Assembly: GCA_017432545.1 (NCBI GenBank)
Contig: JAFRJA010000076.1
Coordinates: 1-50,049, forward strand
Reading direction: 5' to 3'
From: Erysipelotrichaceae bacterium
GTDB lineage: Bacteria > Bacillota_I > Bacilli_A > Erysipelotrichales > Erysipelotrichaceae
Length of the DNA: 50,049 nt
Shown: in pieces, positions 16,545-24,831 of the stretch
Layout: every line of letters begins with the position of its first letter
Position numbering within the stretch: the stretch's first letter is position 1
Translations under genes and position numbers: made by a program
The notes under the pieces: generated by a model
Seen by the model: the letters and a program-made list of their open reading frames with translations, nothing else
Databases searched by the model: none
What the model was told of the DNA's origin: nothing

Positions 16545-16982
16545 TTATAACTTTTTGATCATCTTCACATGTGGTATTCCATCCAAATCAAACTCATTGG
16601 AAACAACTTCAAAGCCATGCTTTTCATACAAGCTTTTCGCATAGACCTGAGCTTCCAGATATATCAAATCCGCATTGAAATAGTCTTTGGCAACTTTAAT
16701 CCCTTCTTCAAGGATCTTTGTACCAAAACCTTTTCTTCTTTCACTCGCAATGACTCTGCCAATTGAGACATATTCGCTCTCCACGCCTTTGTCCATGATT
16801 CTTAGATACGCCATGATCTTTTCCTTATCTTCAAACCAGACATGGATCGCTTTCTGATCATTATCATCTATTTCTTCATATGGACAGCTTTGTTCTACTA
16901 CAAAAATATCGACCCTGAGTTTAAGGATCTTATACAGTTCATCAAGACTTAATTCGTTGAATCTTTTAATTTTCAATTCCAT
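16545..16982 (-). CDS. ElaA-like GNAT acetyltransferase
   Basis: A 145-residue protein starting MELKIKRFNELSLDELYKILKLR, the usual ElaA opening; the longer open frame lies within the rhodanese gene. The acetyl-CoA signature is VSIGRVIASERRKGFGTKILEEG (R-x-x-G-x-G/A), preceded by IHVWFEDKEKIMAYLRI and followed by LEAQVYAKSLYEKHGFEVVSNEF. The substrate of ElaA-type enzymes is unknown. It overlaps the upstream rhodanese gene by 17 bases. Confidence 0.9.
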   Translation of the reverse strand: MELKIKRFNELSLDELYKILKLRVDIFVVEQSCPYEEIDDNDQKAIHVWFEDKEKIMAYLRIMDKGVESEYVSIGRVIASERRKGFGTKILEEGIKVAKDYFNADLIYLEAQVYAKSLYEKHGFEVVSNEFDLDGIPHVKMIKKL

Positions 16983-17364
16983 AGGTCCAATCCAGTATGC
17001 CTCCGAATTCATAAACATTAGTATATCCAAGATCCACAAGTTTCTGTGCCGCCTCCTTGCTTCTGCGTCCGCTGCGGCAGTATATCAGTAACAGCTGATC
17101 TTTATCTTTAAGTTTTTCTTCGGCTTCTTCGCCAATCACTTCATTAGGAATGTTTATCGCATTCGGGATATGTCCGCTTTCATATTCATCAATCCTGCGC
17201 ACATCAATGATGAGATAACCGCTTTTTTCATCCATCATCTTTTTGGCTTCTTCACCACTGATCATATGGAATTCTGCTTTATTATCTTCAGTCTTATCTG
17301 CACAGGCTGAATAGCACAAGCTGATGATGGTGATCAGAAAAACTTTTAACACTATCTTTTTCAT
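16966..17364 (-). CDS. Rhodanese-domain lipoprotein
   Basis: A 132-residue protein with a lipoprotein signal (MKKIVLKVFLITIISLCYSAC, lipobox near YSAC). The rest is a single rhodanese domain: YLIIDVRRIDEYESGHIPNAINIP and the active-site loop YCRSGRRSKEAAQKL with the catalytic Cys. It would transfer sulfane sulfur or act as a thiol sensor on the outer face of the membrane. It heads the operon with the GNAT and phosphatase genes. A minus-strand TATGAT ends eight bases before the ATG and there is no Shine-Dalgarno site, so the leader is very short or absent. Confidence 0.92.
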   Translation of the reverse strand: MKKIVLKVFLITIISLCYSACADKTEDNKAEFHMISGEEAKKMMDEKSGYLIIDVRRIDEYESGHIPNAINIPNEVIGEEAEEKLKDKDQLLLIYCRSGRRSKEAAQKLVDLGYTNVYEFGGILDWTYGIEN

Positions 17365-17385
17365 ATATAAATATCATACATCGTG

Positions 17386-17391
17386 TAGAAT
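17386..17391 (+). promoter_or_regulatory. -10 box of a leaderless promoter (GH2 gene)
   Basis: TAGAAT, spacer TTAAAT, then ATG 17398. It is divergent from the TATGAT (17373-17378, minus strand) of the rhodanese operon. Confidence 0.6.
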
Positions 17392-17397
17392 TTAAAT

Positions 17398-19017
17398 ATG
17401 AACAGTTATGATACATATTATCCCAGGCCTCAATTAAAACGTGATTCTTTTTTCTCATTGAACGGGGAATGGATACTCAACAGCAAACCAATTAATGTAC
17501 CCTTCCCGCCTGAATCCAAACTTTCAGACTATCAAGGTGAGTTGGGTGACCTGGACTATAAGAAAAGTTTTACTCTGCCTGAAAACTTTTATGGTGAAAA
17601 CGATAAGGTGATCTTACATTTCGGTGCAGTAGATATGATCACTGATGTATATCTGAATGGTTTTTATGTTTATCACAATGAAGGAGGATATCTTCCTTTT
17701 TCCATTGATATTACCGAATATCTTAAAGAAGAAAACAATCTGGAAGTTAAGGTCATCGATGATCTGAATTATTATTATCCTTATGGCAAGCAATCCAAGA
17801 ATCCGGCCGGTATGTGGTACACACCGATCTCCGGAATCTGGCAATCCGTCTGGATCGAAGCTTATCCGAAAAACGGTATCGATGACTTAGTGATAAGCAG
17901 CGATATGAATAATATTCATCTGGAGATCATATCTGAAACAGATCGTTTTACCATTGAATTTGAAAACTATAAAAGAGATTTCACCACAAATATTATTGAT
18001 ATCAATATTGCCAATCCTCGTCTGTGGTCAGTTGAAAACCCTTATCTTTATAAACTGAAGATCAGAACAGATTATGATGAGATAGAATCATATTTTGCCT
18101 TCAGAAAGATCGAAACAAAAACAATTAACGGCTATCAGCGTTTATTCCTGAACGGCAAACCGCTGTTTATCAATGGACTTCTTGATCAGGGCTATTTTGA
18201 ATCAGGGATCTATACTCCCGAAAAGCCTGAAGACTATGAGAAAGATGTCATGGGTATAAAGGAACTTGGTTACAACACATTAAGAAAACATATCAAGATC
18301 GAAGCAGAGGCTTTCTACTACTATTGTGATAAACACGGGATTCTGGTGATTCAGGACATGGTCAATTCCGGCAGGTATTCGTTCTTTAAAGATACCATAT
18401 TACCGACAATCGGATTCCTGAAATTGAAAAGAGGAATTAAAGATCAGAAGCGTTTTGATTTCTTTATCGATCAGAGTATCAGAACGATACGTTTATTAAA
18501 ATCGCATCCTTGTATTATCGGCTATACGATCTACAACGAAGGCTGGGGTCAGCAGAATGCCTCACAGTGTTACGAAATACTGAAAAAAGAAGATCCGCAA
18601 AGACTGTTTGATTCAACTTCCGGATGGTTCTTTGATGACAAATCGGATTTTGATTCCTATCACATCTATTTCCGTAACAAAGTTTTAAATAGTAAAGATA
18701 AACTTTTACTGTTATCTGAATGTGGAGGTTTTACCAGAGATATCAAAGAACATAATGATGGTAAAAAGACCTATGGTTATGGTAAGGCCAACAGCGAAGA
18801 AGAACTGACGGTCAAGATCATCGAGATGCATCACAAGATGGTTATTCCTTCAATTAAAAATGGTTTAGTTGGCTGTATCATGACACAGATCAGCGATGTT
18901 GAGGGTGAGATCAACGGTCTTTATACATATGATCGAAAGATCCTGAAAATCAATAAAGAAAAGATCCTGGAAGCCAACAGAGAACTCACCAGGATCTATG
19001 AAGATAACTGTATTTAG
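17398..19017 (+). CDS. Glycoside hydrolase family 2 protein
   Basis: A 539-residue GH2 enzyme, shorter than classical beta-galactosidases and closer to beta-glucuronidase/mannosidase-like members. The N-terminal sugar-binding domain opens YYPRPQLKRDSFFSLNGEW and has KVILHFGAVDMITDVYLNG; an immunoglobulin-like domain ends in FRKIETKTINGYQRLFLNGKPLFINGLLDQGY; the TIM barrel holds the acid/base Glu in GYTIYNEGWGQ and the nucleophile Glu in LLLSECGGF. No signal peptide, so intracellular. The sugar is not predictable. It stands alone with a leaderless promoter, and its end overlaps the next convergent gene by four bases. Confidence 0.9.
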   Translation: MNSYDTYYPRPQLKRDSFFSLNGEWILNSKPINVPFPPESKLSDYQGELGDLDYKKSFTLPENFYGENDKVILHFGAVDMITDVYLNGFYVYHNEGGYLPFSIDITEYLKEENNLEVKVIDDLNYYYPYGKQSKNPAGMWYTPISGIWQSVWIEAYPKNGIDDLVISSDMNNIHLEIISETDRFTIEFENYKRDFTTNIIDINIANPRLWSVENPYLYKLKIRTDYDEIESYFAFRKIETKTINGYQRLFLNGKPLFINGLLDQGYFESGIYTPEKPEDYEKDVMGIKELGYNTLRKHIKIEAEAFYYYCDKHGILVIQDMVNSGRYSFFKDTILPTIGFLKLKRGIKDQKRFDFFIDQSIRTIRLLKSHPCIIGYTIYNEGWGQQNASQCYEILKKEDPQRLFDSTSGWFFDDKSDFDSYHIYFRNKVLNSKDKLLLLSECGGFTRDIKEHNDGKKTYGYGKANSEEELTVKIIEMHHKMVIPSIKNGLVGCIMTQISDVEGEINGLYTYDRKILKINKEKILEANRELTRIYEDNCI

Positions 19018-20099
19018 AAGCTGCAGCCTGAATCACATTCTGATTCAAGTTGTTTTATGTCAATATACTTATTGAACCATTCAGTTAAGCCATCTAAAGT
19101 TTCATAATACGGCAGATCATCATTGCTGCCAGGATCAAGATAGGCAACTACTTCACCGTCTTTATAGATAAACATTGATGGTGTATAGGTTACACGGTCA
19201 CTGACTGAATTCCTGGTTTTAGCTAATACACTGAGCTCAACAGCATACATATCGATGCCGTTTTGTTTTGTGAATTCCTTTACGATCGGCGCAAAAGAAG
19301 CACAGGATACGCAACCTGGCATATAGACATATAAAGCAAAAGTCTTGCCTTCATTTTCCAGCTGATTGAGTTCATCTAACGATCTGATCTGAATAAAGGT
19401 GTCATCTTCAGCCGGATCAGTATTTCCGGAATCACCGCCACTTTCACCATTCAAAGAATGCAAAAGTGAGAAATCGATATCATGGTAATCGACCATGGCG
19501 AAATTGTAATATTCCTTGCCACCTTCCGCATATCGGATATCGACAGCATTATCACCTTCGTAGTACCAGTAGCCGCCGGTGTTATAGATCTTATCGCCAT
19601 CCCAGCCTAAGCTTACCAGCATCTTCTTAGTCATACCGACATAACCGCCGCCACCACACATCAGGAAGATGATCTTATCTTTCGGGAATAATGTTTCCAG
19701 GATATGCATCGATTCTTCATAATTTGCAGTATATTCACCATCTTTTTCCGTAAATAATGTTGTACCACTGTAGGAAGATCCTACTTCTTCCGGCAAACCG
19801 GTGACATTGCATAAATACGGAAATGGAACGACTTCAAAACCTTTAACAAAACCAGACAGGTAAGAATCACCACCGATCGCTTCATAGTTGGCTTCATCCT
19901 TCAGCATGCGCATATCGCGATACACCGCGTCATCTCTGCCCAGGTATTTATCGATCGTTGCCTCGTTGATATTCTTATCGATACCTAATTGTCCTCTCAT
20001 GCCATCTTCAAGTTCCGGCAGAGGAAGAGCTTCTTTTTTTGAACAGCTGCTTGTGAATAAAATACATACAAGCGCTAATACAGTTAACAGTTTTTTCAT
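19014..20099 (-). CDS. Lipoprotein with rhodanese-like and thioredoxin-like domains
   Basis: A 361-residue protein with lipobox FTSSC after MKKLLTVLALVCIL. Residues ~50-210 look like a rhodanese fold whose active loop is IFLMCGGGGYVGMTKKML, with a Cys in the catalytic position. Residues ~240-350 look like a thioredoxin domain: FALYVYMPGCVSCASFAPIVKEF (CVSC) and TYTPSMFIYKDGEVVAYLDPGS. The C-terminus has three further cysteines (ECDSGCSF shows two). The combination suggests extracytoplasmic sulfur transfer or disulfide handling. Predicted promoter TATGAT ends eight bases before the ATG. Confidence 0.8.
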   Translation of the reverse strand: MKKLLTVLALVCILFTSSCSKKEALPLPELEDGMRGQLGIDKNINEATIDKYLGRDDAVYRDMRMLKDEANYEAIGGDSYLSGFVKGFEVVPFPYLCNVTGLPEEVGSSYSGTTLFTEKDGEYTANYEESMHILETLFPKDKIIFLMCGGGGYVGMTKKMLVSLGWDGDKIYNTGGYWYYEGDNAVDIRYAEGGKEYYNFAMVDYHDIDFSLLHSLNGESGGDSGNTDPAEDDTFIQIRSLDELNQLENEGKTFALYVYMPGCVSCASFAPIVKEFTKQNGIDMYAVELSVLAKTRNSVSDRVTYTPSMFIYKDGEVVAYLDPGSNDDLPYYETLDGLTEWFNKYIDIKQLESECDSGCSF

Positions 20100-20124
20100 A
20101 CCCCTATATCATACAACATTCCAA

Positions 20125-20148
20125 CAAAAAAGGTCTGCGTACAGACCT
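20125..20148 (-). terminator. Terminator after the phosphatase gene
   Basis: AGGTCTG-CGTA-CAGACCT at 20131-20148, read on the minus strand with a TACG tetraloop and TTTTTT following. Confidence 0.85.
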
Positions 20149-20158
20149 GAAACAGGAA

Positions 20159-20827
20159 TCATAAACTGTTTTCTCTTTTTCGCAAATATAGTTTTTCTAT
20201 TACCGAATCATCTCTTTTATTCAAGTGGACAAGGATATATTCATCCCCTTCTCTGTAGAATTCAGCCACATAGCCATTAGGACAAGGCATGTCTTTTCTT
20301 TCATCTTTGGAGATAAGCTCCATGTAGTAATCGCGATCAAGGCTAAACATGAAGTGCAGCATATGCAAGAATACCGAACCATGAGATACGATCAGGATCT
20401 TATCACCATCAGCAGATTCATTATAGATCTTCTGATATTCTTTCAGAACTCTTTCTGACAGCATCTCGATATTCTCGCCACCAACATCCGACCAGTCAAA
20501 AGTTGTCAAACGTCTTTTGTCGATCTCTTCAAGATGATTGGTGATCGTCACACCTTCAAAGCTTCCGAAGTTAGTTTCTTTGAGCCCTTTTTCATAGCTG
20601 ATCGGGATGTTCCGCTCGCCTTTGATGATATTGGCGGTATCGATACATCTTTCACTGGTCGAAGTATAGACGTGATCAAAAGTGATATTTTTCAATACTT
20701 CTTTTGCCTCATAGGCATTATTGATACCTTCTTCAGTTAATGGCGAATCGCACCAGCCCTGCATCTTGCCGACTTTATTGAATAAAGTCCTGCCATGACG
20801 GACATAGTAAAATGTTACTTTCTTCAT
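20159..20827 (-). CDS. Histidine phosphatase family protein (PGM-like)
   Basis: A 222-residue member with the catalytic RHG motif in FYYVRHGRTLFNKVGKMQGWCDSPLTEEG (residues ~8-35) and the second His in ILIVSHGSVFLHML. The acidic donor is in KETNFGSFEG. Enzymes of this branch (GpmB/CobC-like) dephosphorylate diverse metabolites; the substrate is not clear. GAGGTAG precedes the ATG by about eight bases. Single gene bounded by terminators on both sides. Confidence 0.9.
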   Translation of the reverse strand: MKKVTFYYVRHGRTLFNKVGKMQGWCDSPLTEEGINNAYEAKEVLKNITFDHVYTSTSERCIDTANIIKGERNIPISYEKGLKETNFGSFEGVTITNHLEEIDKRRLTTFDWSDVGGENIEMLSERVLKEYQKIYNESADGDKILIVSHGSVFLHMLHFMFSLDRDYYMELISKDERKDMPCPNGYVAEFYREGDEYILVHLNKRDDSVIEKLYLRKRENSL

Positions 20828-20850
20828 CGAAAACTACCTCATACTGAAAT

Positions 20851-20856
20851 CATTAT
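20851..20856 (-). promoter_or_regulatory. -10 box of histidine phosphatase gene
   Basis: Minus-strand TATAAT directly downstream of the PTS operon terminator. It gives a leader of about 20 bases that contains the GAGGTAG site, so this gene is not leaderless. Confidence 0.6.
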
Positions 20857-20860
20857 ATAA

Positions 20861-20883
20861 GAAAAAGAAGCAGTTGCCTGCTT
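20861..20883 (-). terminator. Terminator of the beta-glucoside operon
   Basis: On the minus strand GAAGCAG, GCAA loop, CTGCTTC, TTTTT (20883-20861). Confidence 0.85.
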
Positions 20884-20908
20884 CCTTTCTGAAACGGTTT
20901 ATATATGA

Positions 20909-22297
20909 TTATTTAGCTTTTCCGCTGGCGATCCATCTTTTGCCTAAGATATATGTTACGACAAAGCCGATGATAACAGCGAGAACCATGACACCCATCA
21001 TGCCCCAGAAGTTTCCCCAGGTTCCATCTGGATTGAAGTAAGCAGCGAAGGAAAGGAAGCCAGGGTTGGCGATGACATACTGAGTCAGGCCAAACAGACC
21101 GGCGATGAAGCCACCGATACCGCCGCCGACCATAGCACCGATGAGCGGATAAGTGTTAGGGAACAAGACACCGTAAACACCAGGTTCAGTAATACCGCAT
21201 AAAGCTGTAATACCGGAAGAGATACCAACACCCTTCTTGTCAGGATCGGCCTGTAATAAAGCGTAAGCTAAGCAGGCACCACCTACAGCAACGTTAGCCG
21301 GAGCCATACCTGTGCAGATGAGCGGGTCAGAGCCAACTTCAGCCAGCAAGAGGAACAGAACCGGATAAGTAGCGTTGTTCATACCGAAGAAGACGAGCCA
21401 TACGGTAGTTGCACCGATGATAGCAACAGCTAAAGCCGGGAAAGCACGATAGATACCTAAGACGAGGTTAGCAAGACCTGTACCTACCCAGTATCCTAAA
21501 GGACCTAAAACGATCAGTGTAACCGGAACTGTGATCAGCATCGTTAATAACGGTAATAAAACAGTTCTTAAGACGATTGGCAGATGATTCTGCAGGAAAC
21601 GGTATACAACTGACATGAACAGCGTACCCAGGATGACCGGGAAAATCTGGCCGTTGTAACCGATATTGGCTACCGGAATACCTAAGAAATTGAGAACTTC
21701 CGGACGGTTAACCGTGATATAAAGCAGGATCGCGCCAAGGAACGCACCAAGGTAAGGATTTGATTTCAGTCTTGTAGCACTTGAGAAACCAATGTAGACA
21801 GGTAAGAAGTAAAGCATTGCCTGCTGGATAGCAGTCAAAACGACAACGGTACCGTTTGTTGCATCAAGACCAGCAAATGTCTGAAGCAGAGAAATGACAG
21901 CACCTGTAAGACCACCGGCGATGAATATCGGAATGATCGGAGAGAAAATGCCGCCGATATAAGACATCGCAGCCTCAAGGAAGTTGCTCTTGCTCTGAGC
22001 ATCAGCCTTTAAAGCATCCGGATCATCAACTGAACCGGCAGCCTTGATATCGTTCTTGGTTACTTCTTCATAAACCGAAGCGACATCCTGGCCGATGACA
22101 AACTGCTGTTCACCATTCTGGACAACGATATTGATGACACCAGGAATCTTCTTTGCTTCTTCAAGATTCAGCACTGAAGGATCCTTTAAGTTCATTCTTA
22201 AACGGGTCATGCAGTGAGAAGCAGACAGGACATTATCGACACCACCACAGGCAGAAATAATGTCATCAGATAATTTTTTGTAATCTTTTTTTGCCAT
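20909..22297 (-). CDS. PTS beta-glucoside-type EIIBC component
   Basis: A 462-residue phosphotransferase transporter. The EIIB domain is N-terminal with the phosphorylated Cys29 in SASHCMTRLRM; after a short linker (residues ~75-105) the EIIC domain has about ten membrane helices and a GITEPGVYGV segment characteristic of the glucose/beta-glucoside superfamily. There is no EIIA domain, unlike 600-residue BglP/BglF, so an EIIA from elsewhere must supply phosphate. AAGGAT precedes the ATG. It is downstream of and co-oriented with the GH1 gene, which would hydrolyse the imported phosphosugar. Confidence 0.93.
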   Translation of the reverse strand: MAKKDYKKLSDDIISACGGVDNVLSASHCMTRLRMNLKDPSVLNLEEAKKIPGVINIVVQNGEQQFVIGQDVASVYEEVTKNDIKAAGSVDDPDALKADAQSKSNFLEAAMSYIGGIFSPIIPIFIAGGLTGAVISLLQTFAGLDATNGTVVVLTAIQQAMLYFLPVYIGFSSATRLKSNPYLGAFLGAILLYITVNRPEVLNFLGIPVANIGYNGQIFPVILGTLFMSVVYRFLQNHLPIVLRTVLLPLLTMLITVPVTLIVLGPLGYWVGTGLANLVLGIYRAFPALAVAIIGATTVWLVFFGMNNATYPVLFLLLAEVGSDPLICTGMAPANVAVGGACLAYALLQADPDKKGVGISSGITALCGITEPGVYGVLFPNTYPLIGAMVGGGIGGFIAGLFGLTQYVIANPGFLSFAAYFNPDGTWGNFWGMMGVMVLAVIIGFVVTYILGKRWIASGKAK

Positions 22298-22335
22298 TAT
22301 ATTTATCCTTTCTTATTAATTTCTAAGATTATTAC

Positions 22336-23868
22336 CTATTGTTTTTTATTCCAGTCAGGATCTTTGATCTTATCCTTGAGATCAGAAGCTATTTCACTTG
22401 TCTTGTTGAAATCTCTCCACTCAGACATGTCATAGCTCCATTCCTGACCATTCGACTTGATCAGCTTTGAGTACCAGTAGTATGAATCCTTCTTGTATCT
22501 CTTCATATCACGAAGATCATCATCGGTTCTGTTGACGAATACAAGACCATATCTCTTGGCCATACCGTTACCGGTTGAAAGCAGATCGGTGAAAGACCAT
22601 GGGTTGAAGCCGAATACTTCGACACCATCAGCAATCGCCAGCCCGACATTGTAGATGTAGTCTCTGAGATAATCGATACGATACTGGTCATGGATCTGAC
22701 CATCCGGACCGAGGTCTTCATGAGCACCGAAACCAGCTTCCGTGATGACCATCGGCAGATGATAATGATCCCACAGGTACCTGAGTGCATATCTCATTGA
22801 GACACCGTCGATATGCCAATCCCAGTCAGTCGTTTCGACGAATGGATTTCTGTCCAAGGCATATTCACCTGGCCAGTTGGTATAGACGAATTCACCCTTG
22901 CGGCCGTATTTGTTTAAGCCGATCTCCTGAACATATGATGGATCAGGCCACATGCCTACATCGGAACGGTAGCAGTTTACAGCGATGAAATCGATCGGAG
23001 CGTTCTTGATCAGTTCCATATCACCAGGCATGATCTTCGGATCGATTCCGCGCTCTGCCCAGTAGTTCTTTACAAAGCCTGAATACTCTCTGAAGACATA
23101 GAAGTCATCCCAGATCTTCTGGGTCAGTTCTTCAGCGTTCATGGCTGCGATCTGATCTTCAGGCTTGCAGGATTTCGGATAGATCGGAACATATCCCGGA
23201 ACAGGACCGATCTTGCCACCTTCGACCATTTCATGGCACGCGATGACAGCCTTGGCATGACACATGTTCATGATGTGATTGATCTGCCATTTCTTGACTT
23301 CCCATTCCTCATCACTAAGTCCCTTGGCAACACCTAACCATTTGCCATAGACGATCTGCATGTTCTGTTCATTGATCGAGAGCCAGTATTTGACACGATC
23401 ACCGAAGTTTTCAAACAGGACACGGCAATAATAATCAAATTCATCGATTATGGCACGGTCATGCCAGCCACCGTATTTTTCATCGACCCAGCAAGGCATA
23501 TCATAGTGATAGATCGTTACGATCGGCTCGATGCCGGCAGCTTTCAGTTCATTGATGAGGTTGTTGTAGAATTCGATTCCCTTTGGATTGACCTTGCGAT
23601 CAGGACCCGGTATCACTCTTGACCAGGAGATACCGAAACGATAGCTGGTAAATCCACATTCCTTCATCAAGGCAACATCTTCTTTGTAATGATGATAATG
23701 ATCTGACGCAATAGAGTTGTCCGCAAACGGTTTCTTGGTCTGAGAGTTCAGATCAATGATCGCCTGCGTCCTTCCGTCTTCCAGTGTTGCGCCTTCGACC
23801 TGCCAAGCAGCAGATGAAGCACCCCACAGGAAACCTTCAGGAAAGACAGGATTGGTGTTATGTTTCAT
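22336..23868 (-). CDS. GH1 6-phospho-beta-glucosidase
   Basis: A 510-residue family 1 glycosidase. It opens FPEGFLWGASSAAWQVEGA, has the acid/base Glu in SINEQNMQ and the nucleophile Glu in VITEAGFGAHED. The usual TENG is TEAG here, a small variation next to the nucleophile. C-terminal KRYGLVFVNRTDDD and KKDSYYWY are typical of phospho-beta-glucosidases and the partner PTS supports that substrate class. AGGAGG precedes the ATG. Expression is likely controlled by CcpA (cre site) and by the divergent RpiR regulator. Confidence 0.93.
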   Translation of the reverse strand: MKHNTNPVFPEGFLWGASSAAWQVEGATLEDGRTQAIIDLNSQTKKPFADNSIASDHYHHYKEDVALMKECGFTSYRFGISWSRVIPGPDRKVNPKGIEFYNNLINELKAAGIEPIVTIYHYDMPCWVDEKYGGWHDRAIIDEFDYYCRVLFENFGDRVKYWLSINEQNMQIVYGKWLGVAKGLSDEEWEVKKWQINHIMNMCHAKAVIACHEMVEGGKIGPVPGYVPIYPKSCKPEDQIAAMNAEELTQKIWDDFYVFREYSGFVKNYWAERGIDPKIMPGDMELIKNAPIDFIAVNCYRSDVGMWPDPSYVQEIGLNKYGRKGEFVYTNWPGEYALDRNPFVETTDWDWHIDGVSMRYALRYLWDHYHLPMVITEAGFGAHEDLGPDGQIHDQYRIDYLRDYIYNVGLAIADGVEVFGFNPWSFTDLLSTGNGMAKRYGLVFVNRTDDDLRDMKRYKKDSYYWYSKLIKSNGQEWSYDMSEWRDFNKTSEIASDLKDKIKDPDWNKKQ

Positions 23869-23890
23869 GTTTGCCTCCTCTTATACTTAA

Positions 23891-23896
23891 ATTATA
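23891..23896 (-). promoter_or_regulatory. -10 box of the beta-glucoside operon
   Basis: Minus-strand TATAAT about 25 bases before the GH1 start codon. The cre site begins at its upstream edge. Confidence 0.55.
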
Positions 23897-23910
23897 TGAA
23901 AACGCTAACA
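23896..23910 (-). promoter_or_regulatory. cre site (CcpA box)
   Basis: Plus-strand ATGAAAACGCTAACA matches every fixed position of the Firmicutes cre consensus WTGNAANCGNWNNCW. Its place in the -10/-35 spacer of the bgl promoter predicts repression by CcpA when glucose is available. Confidence 0.8.
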
Positions 23911-23947
23911 TCGCCTTGGTTTCATATTTTGCGACCAAAATGTTAAA

Positions 23948-23970
23948 TTGGTATCATTTTTTGATACCAA
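23948..23970. promoter_or_regulatory. Inverted-repeat operator
   Basis: TTGGTATCA, five T, TGATACCAA: perfect nine-base arms between the bgl promoter and the RpiR gene promoter. It overlaps the -35 region of the regulator gene. Likely bound by the RpiR protein encoded next to it. Confidence 0.7.
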
Positions 23971-23982
23971 AAAAGTAAAAAA

Positions 23983-23991
23983 TGCTAAAAT
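23983..23991 (+). promoter_or_regulatory. Extended -10 box, leaderless promoter of regulator
   Basis: TGCTAAAAT is an extended -10 element ending seven bases before GTG 23998 (spacer TTTTTT). No ribosome binding site. Confidence 0.65.
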
Positions 23992-23997
23992 TTTTTT

Positions 23998-24822
23998 GTG
24001 AAACAGGAAACAGATAATAAAATCAGAGGGATCGTCAGATTTAATCTTTTGACTTCATTATTGTCAATATTAAATACCAATGATGAAAACGATACTGATT
24101 TTATTATTGCCCGTTATCTGTTAGAGAATATGGAGACGATCAAAGACACCAGTATCTATACGGTAGCCGATGAATGTTATGTCTCCCGTTCTTCCATACA
24201 GCGCTTTATCAAAAACATCGGTTATGACAGTTTCAAACAGATGAAGATGTATATCGATGATATTTTGGAACACGAAAAAAGCTTCATCATGTATACCGAT
24301 CATTCCAATTATAGAGATTATATCGGAAGCAGTATCAAGAACGTGCTTGATGATGTTATCAGTGCCTCAAAGATGATCAATTTCAAAAAGCTGGTCAGAA
24401 AATTCATTTCCAAAGACCGCATCGTTATCTTAAGTGCCGAGGATTCTTCTTCTGCCTGCCGTCTTTTCCAGCAGCAGATCTTAGCCAATGGCAAGCTGAT
24501 CAGGCTTCTGACCAGTGCCAACTCCAATCTGTCTTTACTCAAAGAACTGACCAAAAACGATCTTCTGCTGGTATGTTCCGTCACCGGCAATTTTGCGATC
24601 GCCATCAACGATCAGTTGAAAGACATCAAAGCGGAAAAATGTCTCATTACCCTGAACACTACTTCTCTATTTGAAGATTCATATTCACTGATCTGCTATC
24701 TGGGTGAAAAAGGAAAGTTCAGTTCCCGTACCATTCATTCCTTACGAAACGAATACAGCAATTACGGGCTGACTTTATTCTTTGATCTTTTCTATCACGA
24801 CTGTTTTATCGAAAACGAATAA
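23998..24822 (+). CDS. RpiR-family transcriptional regulator
   Basis: A 274-residue protein with GTG start. Residues ~45-80 form the RpiR helix-turn-helix (YTVADECYVSRSSIQRFIKNIGYDSFKQMK), and residues ~120-230 a SIS sugar-phosphate sensing domain (RIVILSAEDSSSACRLFQQQILANG; LLVCSVTGNFAIAI). It is divergent from the GH1/PTS operon and separated from it by an inverted repeat, which suggests it senses a phosphosugar and controls that operon and itself. Activator or repressor cannot be told from sequence. Confidence 0.9.
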   Translation: MKQETDNKIRGIVRFNLLTSLLSILNTNDENDTDFIIARYLLENMETIKDTSIYTVADECYVSRSSIQRFIKNIGYDSFKQMKMYIDDILEHEKSFIMYTDHSNYRDYIGSSIKNVLDDVISASKMINFKKLVRKFISKDRIVILSAEDSSSACRLFQQQILANGKLIRLLTSANSNLSLLKELTKNDLLLVCSVTGNFAIAINDQLKDIKAEKCLITLNTTSLFEDSYSLICYLGEKGKFSSRTIHSLRNEYSNYGLTLFFDLFYHDCFIENE

Positions 24823-24831
24823 AAAGGTGAA

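Noticed and set aside
22503..22790. 95-codon frame inside the GH1 gene
   Set aside because: It overlaps a clear glycosidase in another frame and lacks a start signal.
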